A stretch of 64,000 bases of DNA, taken from contig NC_034015.1 of assembly GCF_000346465.2 (NCBI RefSeq), forward strand, positions 8,777,744 through 8,841,743. Reading direction: 5' to 3'. This stretch comes from Prunus persica. Lineage: Eukaryota > Streptophyta > Magnoliopsida > Rosales > Rosaceae. The notes below the pieces were generated by a model. That model had not been told where the DNA came from. It saw only the letters and a list, made by a program, of their open reading frames with translations, and did not search any database. Position 1 is the stretch's first letter. Every line of letters starts with the position of its first letter. The translations under genes were made by a program, and so were the position numbers. Of the stretch, positions 1-11,364 are shown in pieces.

Positions 1-29
1 ATATTAATATGGGCTATACAATTGTCACA
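1..29 (-). repeat. Start of the 3' LTR of the outer copia element
   Basis: The end of this segment (GTCACA at 24-29) matches the end of the LTR at 13452-13632. The bases just inside (30-37 on the plus strand) form a minus-strand AGGGGG purine tract, as expected for a polypurine tract next to a 3' LTR. The rest of the LTR lies outside the window. Confidence 0.75.
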
Positions 30-42
30 CCCCCTGTCAAAC

Positions 43-1623
43 TCAGGATGTTACAGTATTAAGCATCGAGAGTTTGCTAAGAAGAAAGCGGAAGCGAGCA
101 AGAGTGTGAGACTTGGTGAAGAAGTCAGCCAATTGCATGGTGGAGGAGACAAAAGGAAGAGAGATAGTGCGTTGCTGGAAATGGTGGCGGACAAAGTGAC
201 AGTCCAACTCGATGTGCTTTGTGCGCTCATGAAAGACAAAGTTGTGAGCAATTTGAATGGCACTTTTATACACAATACATAGCAGTAGGTGTAAAGAGAG
301 AAACACCCATATCTTGAAGCAACCACCGAAGCCAAACAATTTCAGCAACAGTAGAGGCCATAGCACGACACTCAGCCTCAGCAGAAAAATGAGAAACAAC
401 TGATTGTTTCTTACTCTTCCAGGAGATAAGGGAATCACCCAGAAAAATGTAATTACCAGTGGTAGATTTTCGATCAAAAGGATCGCCAACCCAACCAACA
501 TCAGAAAAGGCTCAAAGCTCCAAAGTTGAGGTGAAGGGAAGCAATAAGCTTTGAAATAACGTCCCTTGAAGATAGCGTAAAATACGAATCACAGCAGCCC
601 AGTGAAGAGTAGTGAGAGAAGAGACAAACTGACTAGCAATATGAACGACATATCAATATCAGGGCGAGTAATGGTGAGATAAACCAAGCTCCCAACAATT
701 GTGCGATAAAGAGTAGGGTCATCCAAAGTGGTACCATCAGACGGAGTATAACGCACATTGAGCTCAAAAGGTGTATCAGCAACTCTAGTATCTGTAATAT
801 GAACTTTTTGAAATTGATCATGTAAAGCCAATTTTAATTGGGTGATACCATCCAAATCATCATCCGTAAGAATCATGTCATCAACACAAAGGAGGAGAAG
901 GATATGACCAATAGAGGTAGAACGAACAAACAAGGCAGGATTATGAGAACTTGATTGAAAACCGAGAGAACCAATATCAGTAGAGAATTTCTCAAACCAA
1001 GCACGAGGAGCTTATTTAAGACCATACAAAGCTTTCCGTAAACGACACACCAGGATTATGAAGAACACCTGGAGGGGGAACCATATACACCTCCTTGAAA
1101 AGATCCCCATTCAAAAAAGCATTTTTGCATCCATTTGTGATAAATTCCATTGATGAATTGATGCAACAGCAAGTAAGGTACGAACAAAAGTCATCTTGGC
1201 CACTGGAGCAAAGGTCTCTTCATAATCAAGGCCATATTAATGTGTAAATCCCTTAGCAACCAAACGAGCCTTATATCTCTCAAGAGAACCATCAGAGTTA
1301 GTCTTAATTTTATAGACCCATCGACATCCAGCTGCATGTTTACCCGGAGGAAGGGGAACCAAATCCCATGTGCCAGTTTTATGCGGAGCAGAAAGTTCTT
1401 CATTCATAGCCTGTTGCCAAAGAGGATTACATATAGCCTCCTTGTAGGAGGTGGGTTCAGAGAGAGTATGTATAGAGGATAAGAAAGAAGAGAAATCATG
1501 AGAATAACAAGAATAACTAAAATCATTATAAGAATAACCAAACCGATGGGGGGGCTTATAAGTACGCGAAGGATAATGAGGTGCTTTTGAATCCACATCC
1601 ACAGAAGTTGAAGTAGGCGCCAA
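43..1623 (-). pseudogene. Copia pol remnant: reverse transcriptase and RNase H
   Basis: On the minus strand, 1237-1623 encodes the start of the copia reverse transcriptase (WQQAMNEELSAPHKTGTW, then GCRWVYKIKTNSDGS and ERYKARLVAKGF). Positions 589-933 hold the catalytic region with the CVDDMIL motif, where copia elements have YVDDM. Positions 43-280 hold the end of RNase H (FHERTKHIELDCHFVR, then QLADFFTK). The pieces lie in different frames separated by stops and frameshifts, so the gene is dead. In the intact family this region copies element RNA into DNA and removes the RNA strand inside virus-like particles. Assignment to copia rather than gypsy is secure from these motifs and from the order integrase before reverse transcriptase. 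Confidence 0.88.
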
Positions 1624-1823
1624 AGGAGAAGAAGGATTATTAGTGTAAGAACTTATGACTTGTCATTGTCAAAATAAGAGAAATCATCATTAGTAGATGA
1701 AAAAGGATCAATATACATGAGCTCAGAATTCAATAAAGTAGGAGAACTAGTAGGAATTGAGGAAAAAGGAATATGCTCAAGAAAAACCGCATGACGAGAG
1801 ACATACAATTTTGTGCACGAGGA

Positions 1824-2578
1824 TCATAACAACGATAACCTTTTTGCATAACCAAGAAAAACACACAGAGCAGAGTGAGCATATAATTTTGTATGTTCGA
1901 CAGGAGGATGAAGAACAAAACAAGTACAACCAAACACTTTCAATGAGAAATAGTCAGGACTATTACCATACAATCTTTCAAAAGGAGATATGCCAAAGGT
2001 GAGAGATGTGGCTATGCTTTTAATCACACATGATTGGCAGCTAGAACTACTTCCCCTCAAAAAAAATTTGGGACATTGGCAGAAAGCAACATTGACCTGG
2101 CAGTTTCAACAATATGTCAATGTTTTCTTTCGGCAACACCGTTTTATTCAGGAGTGGCAGTGTAAGAGAATTGGTGTGTGGTACCATCTGAGACAAGCAA
2201 GTCAATGAAAGCACAAGAGGTATATTCACCACCCAAGTCACATAAAAAATATTTAATGACAGTAGAAAATTGTGTATGGACAAGGGGGCGAAAATTTTAA
2301 AAGATAGAAAAGAAATCAGAGCGACATTTCATAAGATAAATCCAACAATAACGAGAGTAGTCATAAATAAAAGAAACATAATATCTAGCGCCTCCTTTGC
2401 TAGAAATAGGAGTTGGGCTCCACACATCAGAGTGAATTAAATCAAATGGTGCTAAAGAAATAGAGGAACTTCTAGTAAAAGGTAATGTAGAAAATTTGGC
2501 AAGTTTGCACTCACTACAATATGAAATGTTAGAATAATTGAAATTGCCTAAAGCTCCTGTAGAAACTAAATATTTCAA
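1824..2578 (-). pseudogene. Copia integrase remnant
   Basis: Minus-strand 2297-2578 reads through the linker before integrase (ISYCSECKLAKFSTLPF) and into the core (DLIHSDVWSPTPISSKGG, YYVSFIYDYSRYCWIY). The first catalytic aspartate is present in LIHSDVW. Positions 1824-2060 carry the C-terminal part (SPFERLYGNSPDY, LKVFGCTCFVLHPP, CVFLGY), the usual integrase tail of copia elements. The DNA between 2061 and 2296 is in other frames. The enzyme normally inserts element DNA into the chromosome. This copy is interrupted and not functional. Confidence 0.85.
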
Positions 2579-2862
2579 ATGAGAACCAGAGACATGACCA
2601 AGGCGAGAATGCTATAGGTAAAAATTAGAGGACTTAGGACTCAGACAAAAAGATGACAAGTCAATAGACGAAGCCACCAAGGCAGGAATCTAGAGCATCT
2701 CCAACATATATAATCCTCCCTCTCTACGACCTGTCCCAATTAGCTTCTTAGAGTGAGGATCCTGTACATAACACGAAGTAGAAGAAAATTGAACAATAGC
2801 TAGAAGCACATAATTGAATAATAGAAATCAAATTCAAGGTGAGTTGAGGAATATAATAGACA

Positions 2863-3138
2863 TCAGATAGACATAGGCCAGAAGTTGTGATAGAGCCAAT
2901 ACCAGCCAATGGCATTGGAAATCAAAATAGAAGTTGATGTAGACAAAGAAGACAATGAAGTAAACAATGACAAATCACTAGTCATATGATGTGTAGTGCC
3001 TAAGTCAAAGACCCAAGTGGATGATAATATACCTGAAGAAGATGAGGAAGGCAAACCTGAAGAATGGGAAATCATGGACAAGGCATTAGGTTGATGGGTG
3101 GAACAATGCTTTTGAAATTGCTCTACAATAAGCGACAC
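2863..3138 (-). pseudogene. Copia aspartic protease remnant
   Basis: Minus-strand 2863-3138 contains STWVFDLGTTHHMTSDLSLF. This aligns with the copia protease active-site segment, usually W-x-x-DSGAT-x-H-M. The catalytic DSG triplet is DLG here, so the active site is changed. The segment lies between the gag zinc knuckle and integrase, where the protease is expected. No complete reading frame remains. Confidence 0.82.
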
Positions 3139-3192
3139 TGTAGGATTGGCAGAAGATTCGCAATGCGATGAAACAATTGCAGCTGTTGGAGA

Positions 3193-3913
3193 TCATTTGG
3201 GTGGGAAGACTTGCTGTGGTTGGGACTTCTTATTAAGGAGTATAGGACATTGAGATTTCCAATGGCCTTTTTCTTTGCAAAAGGTGCATTCATCAGGTTC
3301 AACTCTGGGGCGTGGGTTGTTTTGTGAAGGAAAAAAGGACCGGGATTGGGTGGCAAAGATTGTTTGGTTTGGCAAAGGAAGAAGACCTATGCCAGCATGG
3401 GATGTTAAGCGAACCACTTCAGCTAATAATTCATTGAGAACAGAATCAACAGAAGGAAGGGGATTACGATGAAGAATAGAACCACGAAGAGCTTCAAACT
3501 CATCTCGGAGAGCCATGAGAAATTGAACAAGGCGCTGCTCTTCTCTGTATATACAATAAAGATCAATAGAGCTAAGTCCAGAAGATTCAGTCAGTGCAAG
3601 TTGATCCCAAAGTCCAGTCATAACATTATAAAAATCTTGAATGCTTTTATCTCCTTGTTTGGTGGCTCGAAGATCACTTTCTAACTAATAACGTTTAGCA
3701 AAGTTGGATCTCTTGTACAATCTTTCTAAGTGTTCCCAAATTTCCTTAGATGTACCAAATTTTGCAAGTTGTATATCGATCGAGATGTCCACAGAATTAT
3801 TGATCCAAGTGATGATTTTAAAATTTTGCATCTACCATGTACTCATCAATTCAGCATACTTTTATGCTTTTTTATTAGATGGGACAACAATATCGCTAGA
3901 GACATATTATATA
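3193..3913 (-). pseudogene. Copia gag remnant with zinc knuckle (downstream part)
   Basis: Reading the minus strand from 3913, recognisable copia gag segments are IVVPSNKK, FKIITWINNSVDIS, QLAKFGTSKEIWEHLERLY, MTGLWDQLALTESSG and EEQRLVQFLMALRDEFEALR. They end in a CCHC zinc knuckle, CTFCKEKGHWKSQC (C-x2-C-x4-H-x4-C), near 3260. In-frame stops near 3680 and 3830 break it. Gag forms the particle shell and the knuckle binds RNA. The upstream part of the same gag lies at 13139-13252, beyond the nested insertions. Confidence 0.87.
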
Positions 3914-3925
3914 TTTAACCCTATT
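3914..3925. repeat. Left copy of a 12-bp duplication flanking the 9.2-kb insertion
   Basis: TTTAACCCTATT here recurs at 13127-13138. Outside the two copies the copia gag frame continues from one side to the other, so this looks like a target-site duplication. Twelve bases is longer than the usual 5 bp of LTR elements, so part of the match may be chance or belong to the element end. Confidence 0.6.
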
Positions 3926-4914
3926 CTTAGTATATTTTGGTTAATATTTTGGAAGAATTTTGATACTTTAAATTGTATTTTCAATATAGGACTTTCGACT
4001 TCTTCTGAAGCAAAACGTGGACAAATGGATGAATTTTGGGGTAATTCCAATTGGAAGACGTTTGAGAGTCAGCTGGCTTGACAATATCAAAATATCAGAT
4101 TTGTCCACCAAGCGGTGAGTTCCTGTGAATAAATAAAGGAGCGATGCGCAGTGCTGGAATAGTGACGTTTTGGGATTGAATTGCGTTTTTGGAGCCCAAG
4201 GTGACATCGGATGGGTTCGTGGCCTTTTGGAGATGTGTTCAGAACGTTCTTATCTTTAAAACAAGATATCTTAGGCCAGATTTGGAGGAAATTTGAGGCT
4301 AAAACATGGCTGGAAAGTTTCTGTGCAGTTTATCCTAATTTAATTGGACTTTATGTTTTAATATATTTTATTATTAGTCAGCTTCCTAGTAGAAATAAGA
4401 GACTTGGTTCTCAGGGATTAGTCGGCCCTAGTTTTAAAAAAAAGTTTTTCTTTTATGCAATTTTGGAGACAGAGAGTAATTGCTAGGGCTCTTGAAGATT
4501 TTCTACCTTAAGGTGTTTTCATTCTTATTCATTCTAATGATATTTTCTTCGATTTTAATTATGAGTATGCGTAACTAATTCGAATTGCTAGGGTGAGGCC
4601 ATAAGCCTTAGCATGAACATGTAATTTTATTAATTTGCTTATGAATGGATGCATGTTGCTTTGAATTATTAATCACCGTGATTAAAACTATCTATTTATT
4701 TTAATGACTGATCACCATTAGGATATTTAGACAAGTAATTTGATGCAATTTCTGTTGGAACATCACCCTGAAATTGAGGAGGGCTTCTTGTGATTAGTAG
4801 TTGTACGTTCACTTAAGGCGAACATCACGCTCTTTCAAAGAGTTTTCGCAAAGCTTAATGAGTCTTGCATGTTTATATTTGATCTGAACATCACAGACCG
4901 ATTGCATGTTAGAT
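3926..4914 (+). mobile_element. Left part of a second-layer non-coding insert, LTR-like
   Basis: This roughly 1-kb AT-rich stretch, with its continuation at 12749-13126, sits between the copia gag halves and is itself interrupted by Sirevirus element 1. I see no coding capacity. The general texture (a run of short unrelated segments, and a GCATGAGC...CTTGCAAG segment in the right part) resembles long plant gypsy-type LTRs, so a solo LTR is my best guess. I cannot place TG/CA ends with confidence. Confidence 0.45.
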
Positions 4915-4919
4915 ATATG
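4915..4919. repeat. Target-site duplication of Sirevirus element 1 (left)
   Basis: ATATG immediately precedes the 5' LTR. The same five bases follow the 3' LTR at 12744-12748. Confidence 0.92.
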
Positions 4920-6298
4920 TGTTAATGTATGCATTTTGGGTTTTTCTTTTGGCTTCCCTTGACAACTTTGTAATAGGATTTCTATTGTTATTTATCAAGC
5001 TCAAGCTTAGATTAAGAATAGCTTCTCTAGGTGTTCTTAACTAACAACTATCCTATGGAGATTCAAGCAATTTGACAAAGGTAAGTATGCATTGCATATC
5101 ATGGCATTAAAACTGTTTTTATAAAATGATGACTAGTCATCTGTTTCTCGTATGACTAGTCATCCTTACTCTGTAGGATTTCCAGCTGGATAACAAACCT
5201 TTTTGTCCTATTCTCCTTTCTCTCTCTGCTGCCATGTGGGTATTCTGACCTAAGGGAATTTTTGTCTTTAAAGGCTATCAATTTCCTCTTTTGGAGTCGT
5301 CGCTTTTGGGTGGAAGATTTGGAAAGATTGCTTGCAAGCTTTCTCTTCTTCTTGCTCAAAAGAGAACCATATATGATATTCATGAGTTTTTCCGAAATGA
5401 ATTCTACCTCTTGAAAAACTGCATGTGTCTTTGAATCTCATCTAGCTGCATAAATCACTCTCATTTATATCTAGGTTTGATTCAAGACTAATTTCTTCAA
5501 GAGAATGGTTTCTTGAAGAAATTGGTCATTTTCTCCATGAATCCAAATTTCATTTCTGTATGAGTTAGAGCTTGCAAGCTAGTGCCATGGGATGAAAGAG
5601 CTGGAGAAGGAGCTGCCATTTCCATGAAGAACTGGGCTTCAAGCTTTGCTAAGTTGGAGAAGAAGATTGCACAAAGGAGGTATTGCTCATCTTCCTAAAT
5701 AGATCTAGGTTTTGCTTGAGCTTGCTTGTGTTCCTTTGTAAGAATCTTTTTCTACTTAGTGGATTGCCTGGTCGGTTGATGACCCCCAGTTTTTCCCAAT
5801 GGTGGGTTTCTGGGTGAACAATTTCTGATTGCATCTTTGTAATTTTTCTGGGTTTCTGTTCTTGGTGGTTGACTAGTCATCGTATGAATTTATGGGTTTG
5901 TGTTCTTGGTGGTTGACTAGTCATCGTATGAATTGTGGTTGACTAGTCATTGTATAAATTCTGGGTTTGTGTCCTTATAGTTGACTAGTCATTATTATCT
6001 GCTGTTTGGTGTTTACTTGATTATGATTGTCTTCACACACTTTCACCATAGTTGTTGCTAGCACAGGGGATGCCTAGATTGATGGGTCCTTCTGAGTGCC
6101 TAGGTTGTCACTAGTAATTCTCTAGGCCTGCAGGTACATCTTGGTATGCTCTGTGTATGTTATTGTTTGGTATAATTCATATCTAACAGTTGACTAGTCA
6201 TAAGAGTATTTGGTCAAGGTCTAGAGCATATGAAGGTTGTTGCGTTCTTGATTGAATATCTTTTAAATTTACCCCTCGTCACCTAAGTACCAATTTCA
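4920..6298 (+). repeat. 5' LTR of Sirevirus element 1
   Basis: It starts TGTTAATG and ends ATTTCA. It contains seven copies of the palindrome TGACTAGTCA: 5130, 5153, 5870, 5914, 5940, 5982 and 6191. The copies at 5870-5991 form a short tandem array in which each follows a variant of GTGTTCTTGGTGGT and precedes CGTATGAATT. The first copy is extended to the perfect 14-bp palindrome GATGACTAGTCATC. LTRs carry the promoter and the RNA end signals, so the array probably lies in transcribed or promoter-proximal DNA. Confidence 0.93.
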
Positions 6299-6300
6299 AT

Positions 6301-6315
6301 TGGTATCAGAGCACC
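6301..6315 (+). promoter_or_regulatory. tRNA primer-binding site of Sirevirus element 1
   Basis: TGGTATCAGAGCACC lies two bases after the LTR end. TGGTATCAGAGC is complementary to the 3' end of plant initiator methionine tRNA and is the standard copia primer site. Confidence 0.9.
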
Positions 6316-6346
6316 AGCTCTTAACATAAATAGAGAGATCCTTTGG

Positions 6347-7918
6347 GTGCTAGTTGGTATTAGGTGTGCAAACATAAAAATGGATCAAATTGCTCCTTGC
6401 ATTCATGATGAACTTGCCTTGTTTGTTAAGAATTATAGAAGGGTTGTCAAAGATAAAACCAAAGTCACTAGGAATTGTCAGAATCTTCCTAGTTCGTCTA
6501 CATGTGTGTCTCAAGACAATGTTTTTAAGGAGATGAATGTTTTGGACTCTTATGGCTTTAGGGAGGACAAAAGTTTGAAAGGTCTTGTAAAGTGCTATCT
6601 ATGTGGTGGTACTGGTCACATTGATATGGAATGTGCAAATAACCACAAGACAAAGTTTAATGGGAGAGAAGAGTCAATTATTGCACAATGGAGTGATAAT
6701 GGTAGTGATGATTCCAATAACTATATCACTTCATCTTATGAAGAGGCAATTAATTTTGCCCTTGTTGGTTCTGTTCATAACTCTAGCCTTGCTAGAGTTC
6801 CTGTAGTTAAGAAAGAATCTATGTCTAGAGATGATATGCAAGATGACCAGTCATACAAGGAACATGATGACCAGTCATACAGGGAACTATGTGAAAAGTA
6901 TGATATGCTTTTCAATGAAACCTGTAATTTCAAAGAACATAATCTCATGATGGAAGAAAAGGTCAAGGAACTTGATGAACTGAATGAAACTCTCAAAATG
7001 GCCAAAAAGAAGTTGAGTGATAGCTTGTATGAGAATGAAGTTGACATGTATGAATTGTATCATAAAGTTAGCATTTTTGAAAAAGAAAATTCTGATTTGA
7101 TTAAGAAGTTGAATGTACTTGAAAATGACAAATCCTTGTTTCTTCATAGACTGATTTTATTTGAGTTTGAAAAGTCATTAGTTGAGCATGAAAATGTGGT
7201 CGTGCATGATACGTTTGTGGTTGAAAATTCTGATTTGCAATGCATGTTATTTGAGAAAGACATTGAGGTTCAAAACTTGTTTGAGATGATAAAATCACTT
7301 GAAAACAACATGGTTAAACAATCTGAATCTTTTGATGCTTTATGATTTGAAAATATAAGATTGGAACATGAACTTAAGTTGGAAAAAGAAAAGATTCAAG
7401 GTTTAACCATTGGTGCTGGAAAGATTGATAAAATGCTCAATTTTGAAAAATTGTTCGGTGATAAAAGAGGTTTAGGATATATAAATGAGTCTTCTACACC
7501 TTCATCATTTGAGACAATCTTTGTCAAAGATGTGTCAACTCAAGAAGCTCCAAAATTTGTTCATGGTCTCAACTTGGGTTTTGATTCCATGAATATTGTT
7601 TCTAAGGGAAAGCCGTCTCTTCCACAATCCAAATTTGTGCCTACCTGCCACCATTGTGGTGTGAAAGGACACATTCGACCTAGGTGTCATATCCTTAGGA
7701 TTGAGTCTCAAGTTTCCAAAGAAAGTGAGTTTAAGACTCATGTGTCATCTTTTAAGGGGTATGCAACTGTAAAGTCTGTGGTTTGTACAAGAGATAAACA
7801 TTCTTCACTTGCAAAATTTGGTTTTCCTAAGGTTATCTCTTCGCCTCATAAAGTCTCAAAAGTGAAGCAAGTTTGGATCAAGAAGGAAGACCATGTTCTT
7901 CCTCATGTTGGTGTCTAG
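6347..7918 (+). pseudogene. Sirevirus gag (element 1), one in-frame stop
   Basis: The frame runs 6347-7918 with a single stop (TGA at 7343-7345). The N-terminal half has a CCHC knuckle, CYLCGGTGHIDMEC (about residues 85-100). A direct repeat follows in which DDQSY recurs (DDQSYKEHDDQSYREL), then a long lysine/glutamate-rich coiled-coil stretch. After the stop come a second knuckle, CHHCGVKGHIRPRC, and a basic tail ending KVKQVWIKKEDHVLPHVGV. Gag would form the particle and bind the element RNA. Against element 2 (17658-19160), this copy lacks a third knuckle near the end. The stop means only a truncated protein would be made. Confidence 0.88.
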
Positions 7919-8093
7919 TTTCTTTATTTTATGTATCTAGACCATTCTCTTATTTGTGTGTGCTTCATGGAGTCTAGATATATTGTCATGTATTTGCACC
8001 TTGTTCTTTTGTTTTATTATTTTTAAATGTGGACATTGCATGCATATCTTTCAATCATCTCTCTCACAGTGCTTTGAATCTTGGGTGATCAAC

Positions 8094-8340
8094 AAAATTT
8101 CATGTTCTTTTGAACTTATTCACATTTATCTTGTTGTTCTTGTCCAAACATTTTCCCTTGGTGGCAAGGAATACATCCTATCCATTGTAGATGACTTCTT
8201 TGGGTTTATTTTGGTCTCACTCTTGCTTGAAAAATCAGAAACCTTTCAAAGGTTTAAATCTGTCTACCATCTTTTACAAAAAGTTAAGATGACTAGTCAT
8301 CTGCCTCTTGTTAGAATTAGAACAGAATCTCAGCTCATCT
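8094..8340 (+). pseudogene. Sirevirus integrase fragment (element 1)
   Basis: The segment reads FELIHIYLVVLVQTFSLGG, then KEYILSIVDDFFGFILVSLL, then MTSHLPLVRIRTE. This is the start of a copia integrase core. The first catalytic aspartate (family motif LIHIDL) is tyrosine here, and the same change is present in element 2. The frame then jumps directly to sequence that in element 2 lies 600 bp further on (AATCTCAGCTCATCTG), so the rest of integrase is deleted. Confidence 0.82.
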
Positions 8341-8384
8341 GTCCCTGTTGAAAACTTTCTATAGAAGCAAGATAGGAAGCCTTC

Positions 8385-8993
8385 TATACTTGACTGCAAG
8401 TAGACCTGACATTTCCTATAGTGTAGGAGTTTTGTGCTAGGTTCCAAAGTGATCCCAAAGAGTCTCATTTGTTTGCTGTCAAAAGAATCATAAAATATGT
8501 GAGTAGAACTTTTGAGTTTGGGTTATAGTATACTTATGACACTTGTGTCAATCTTGTTGAGTATAGTGATGCCGATTGGGCAGGTTGTAGTAATGGTAGG
8601 AAAAGCACTTCCGGGAGGGTCTTTTATGTAGGCAACAGCCTTGTTGCTTGGCATAGCAAAAAATAGAAATCTATCTCTTTATTCATTGCTGAAGCAGAGT
8701 ATGTTATAGCTGGGAGTTGCTGCACTCAACTCTTTTGGATGAGACAAATGTTGGAAGACTATGGTCTTGCTCAATCATGCTTTCTAATCTATTGTGACAA
8801 CATGAGTGGTATAGATATTTCTAAAAATCCTGTTCAACACTCTAGGACTAAGCATATAGACATTAGGCACCATTTTATTAGAGATCTTGTGGAAGACAAA
8901 ATTCTATTTTTGGAATTTGTTCCCTCTGTGAAACAGCTAGCAGATATACTCACCAAGGCCTTGGACTTTCAGAAACATGTCACACTTAGGTAG
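8385..8993 (+). pseudogene. Sirevirus end of reverse transcriptase plus RNase H (element 1)
   Basis: The segment begins at LTASRPDISYSVG, the end of the reverse transcriptase region. It continues through VEYSDADWAGCSNGRKSTSG and AEAEYVIAGSCCTQLFWMRQ to QLADILTKALDFQKHV, which is typical copia RNase H. A one-base insertion after ISYSVG (near 8430) and a stop in place of glutamine in WHSKK-stop-KS (near 8666) break it. Both lesions are also in element 2. The catalytic part of reverse transcriptase is absent: sequence before the deletion (CCTGTTGAAAAC) joins directly to this tail. Confidence 0.87.
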
Positions 8994-11350
8994 TCCATTG
9001 GCCTTTGCTCAATTGATTGATTAACTTGTCTGTTCCTTATCTTCAGCACATTACAGAACTGTTGACTAGTCATCTTCGTTTTAGTTGACTAGTCAAATAT
9101 AAATTTTTGTTTACTTGGTGTGCAAATGTCAAAAACATCTGTTTCTTCTGATCTCTGATGGTGTGAAGTTTGATTCATTTTATGCTTTGCCTGATTTGTG
9201 CATAATTCCCCCTTCTTGTTTGGAGCCATTAGATGAAAATTTTTGGTGTTTTTATGTCCTCTTGGTGAGACAAGTATTGTGATCCATTGTGGACAATCAT
9301 TGTTATAATCTCCTATCTTATCTCACTCTCTTAGGCAATTTGTTTATTAAAAACAAAAAACAAAAAAAAAAATACAAAAAACGGGGAAGTGTGACCAATG
9401 TAGTCACGACTCTAGGAAGGTATAAGGTGATATGATTGAAGAATCTAGAGCAAGAGCCGCAAAATTGGGCCACTCAAGCACTTAAGTCTGGGATGTGCAA
9501 ATAACAAACATAATAAATGGCCAGATTGAGTGATGAAAATCAAATAGGTTGAGTCTATGCTTTGAGTATGTCTTGAAGGCTTATTATATACTTGTCTCTC
9601 CAAGAGTGATATTTCTTCATCTCTTGTGTTTTTCTTTTGGCTCTGAACCTCCTCTGTCCATCTTGCCTTATCTCTGAGCATGAAATCTAATTCATATTCT
9701 ATCTATCAGAGTTAGTTGCAATTGTTTTGTTTGCACATGTGGTTATCTTCTCTCTCGCTTACTCACTGTGCTTGAAGACTTGGACTTGGCTATAGTAGCT
9801 AATACATCGTTGATCACTTGATATATTTGCTAGTTCATGTTTGTGTTTTTAAAATCAAAATCATGTCTTCTTCAGGGTCGATACTAAAATTGATGCTTGT
9901 TATGATATTGCTTGAGTTCACTAGTCAACATATGCTCATGCTAATTGTGGTTGACTAGTCATCTGCTTAACAGGGATCTTGTGACTTTTGGTGAAATTAA
10001 TTTTCACTCTCTAAGAACCAAGACCATTGGTTATGACACAAAACACAAAGGTTCACTTGTCTTCTCCTTGTCTCATTTATACCTTCTGTTTCAACACTGG
10101 TACTGTGTTTATGTGTGGTCGTGTTTGGATGATGCCACTTTGGTCTATGACCCTATCTTAATAAGTTGTGTGTCCCACATTCATTGATTTAGCCTAATAT
10201 AATCTTGAAATCCTTATGAGTCTGTTGTGCTATATGAGTTTTGGATTGTTGGCTAATTTATTTTGTTGGGGGAGTTTCTTTGAGATGCATGTATTTTGCC
10301 AACATTCTTGCTGGTTGTTTTTATCATTTTCATACATCAATGTTGCCTTCCTAAGCCTTATCTCGATTGATTTGCTCTCTTTTGTTCTTGCTGTGTCTAT
10401 GAGGTTGTTGGTCTTTTGATGCCACCTCAAATTTAGACATGCGTGACTAGTCCATTTCATAGTCCACTCTCTTCTCCTTGTGCTTTTTGGAAGCTATGTT
10501 GTGTTTTTTTTTTTTTTGGACAACCTAGAGACTTATTTCTTGTATTCTTTCTCACATGTCCTCAATTTTGAGCAAAAAATTAAGGTTCATCTTGCATGGT
10601 GCTTTCTTCAAATTTGACATTGATTAATGCCTTAAATTTTGAAATCTTGGTGCTTTGTCTTGATTTTGCACTATGGTGTGTAAAGAAAAATTCATTGGTT
10701 GTCCCTTGTTTTGATAAATATGTTGCTTAAAGTCTGTCTTTTTAGGGGAGTTTCTTTATGTGTAATGTGTACACATTGAAATTAAATTCAACCACTTGAT
10801 TTTAATTGCCTTAGGTATGATTCCTTGCAACTTGTGCTCCACTTCTTATTCTCTTTAGCTTGATGCACTTTTGTGTTTGTTGGCTATTTATGGAAATTTT
10901 GCTGGATTAGTACATCAAAGGTTAATTCCTTTATGTTATATGATACTCAGGGGGAGTATTTTTGGACAGGTTGGGGATCTTTTTGCTTGGGTAGTCTGTG
11001 CAACTTGATAGGGGGAGTTTTCTTGTATTGTTTTGAGCAAATGCTGTTTTGCTTTGTAATCAAACCGTGTCATGTGCATATTGTTCAAATATGATTATGT
11101 GACTTGTGTTTAATTCACTTGATTACTGTTTCTCTATATTTGCCTTTTTGCTCTTTCCTTATCAACAAGGGGGAGAACACTCTCAACCCTATATTGCATA
11201 CATTGCATATTGCTTCAACTTTATATGATATAATATGCTTGTCTTGTGCTTGGGAGTTTGGTTGTTGTTTTGCAGGTACTTCATTTCATCATCTCCTTAG
11301 GTTTGGTTTTGGGTTGAGTGTTGTTAGAGAGTGTGTTGTCAAGGAAAGCC
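8994..11350 (+). other. Long 3' non-coding region of Sirevirus element 1
   Basis: About 2.4 kb with no supported gene. It contains further TGACTAGTCA palindromes (9063, 9086, 9952) and several polypurine-tract-like runs of the form GGGGGAG (near 10266, 10744, 10950, 11010 and 11168) ahead of the true tract at 11351. An A-rich run lies at 9350-9380. Sireviruses may carry an envelope-like frame or non-coding DNA here. I find no such frame. Confidence 0.75.
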
Positions 11351-11364
11351 AAAAAGGGGGAGAT
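11351..11364 (+). promoter_or_regulatory. Polypurine tract of Sirevirus element 1
   Basis: AAAAAGGGGGAGAT lies directly before the 3' LTR. This is where plus-strand DNA synthesis would be primed. Confidence 0.88.
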
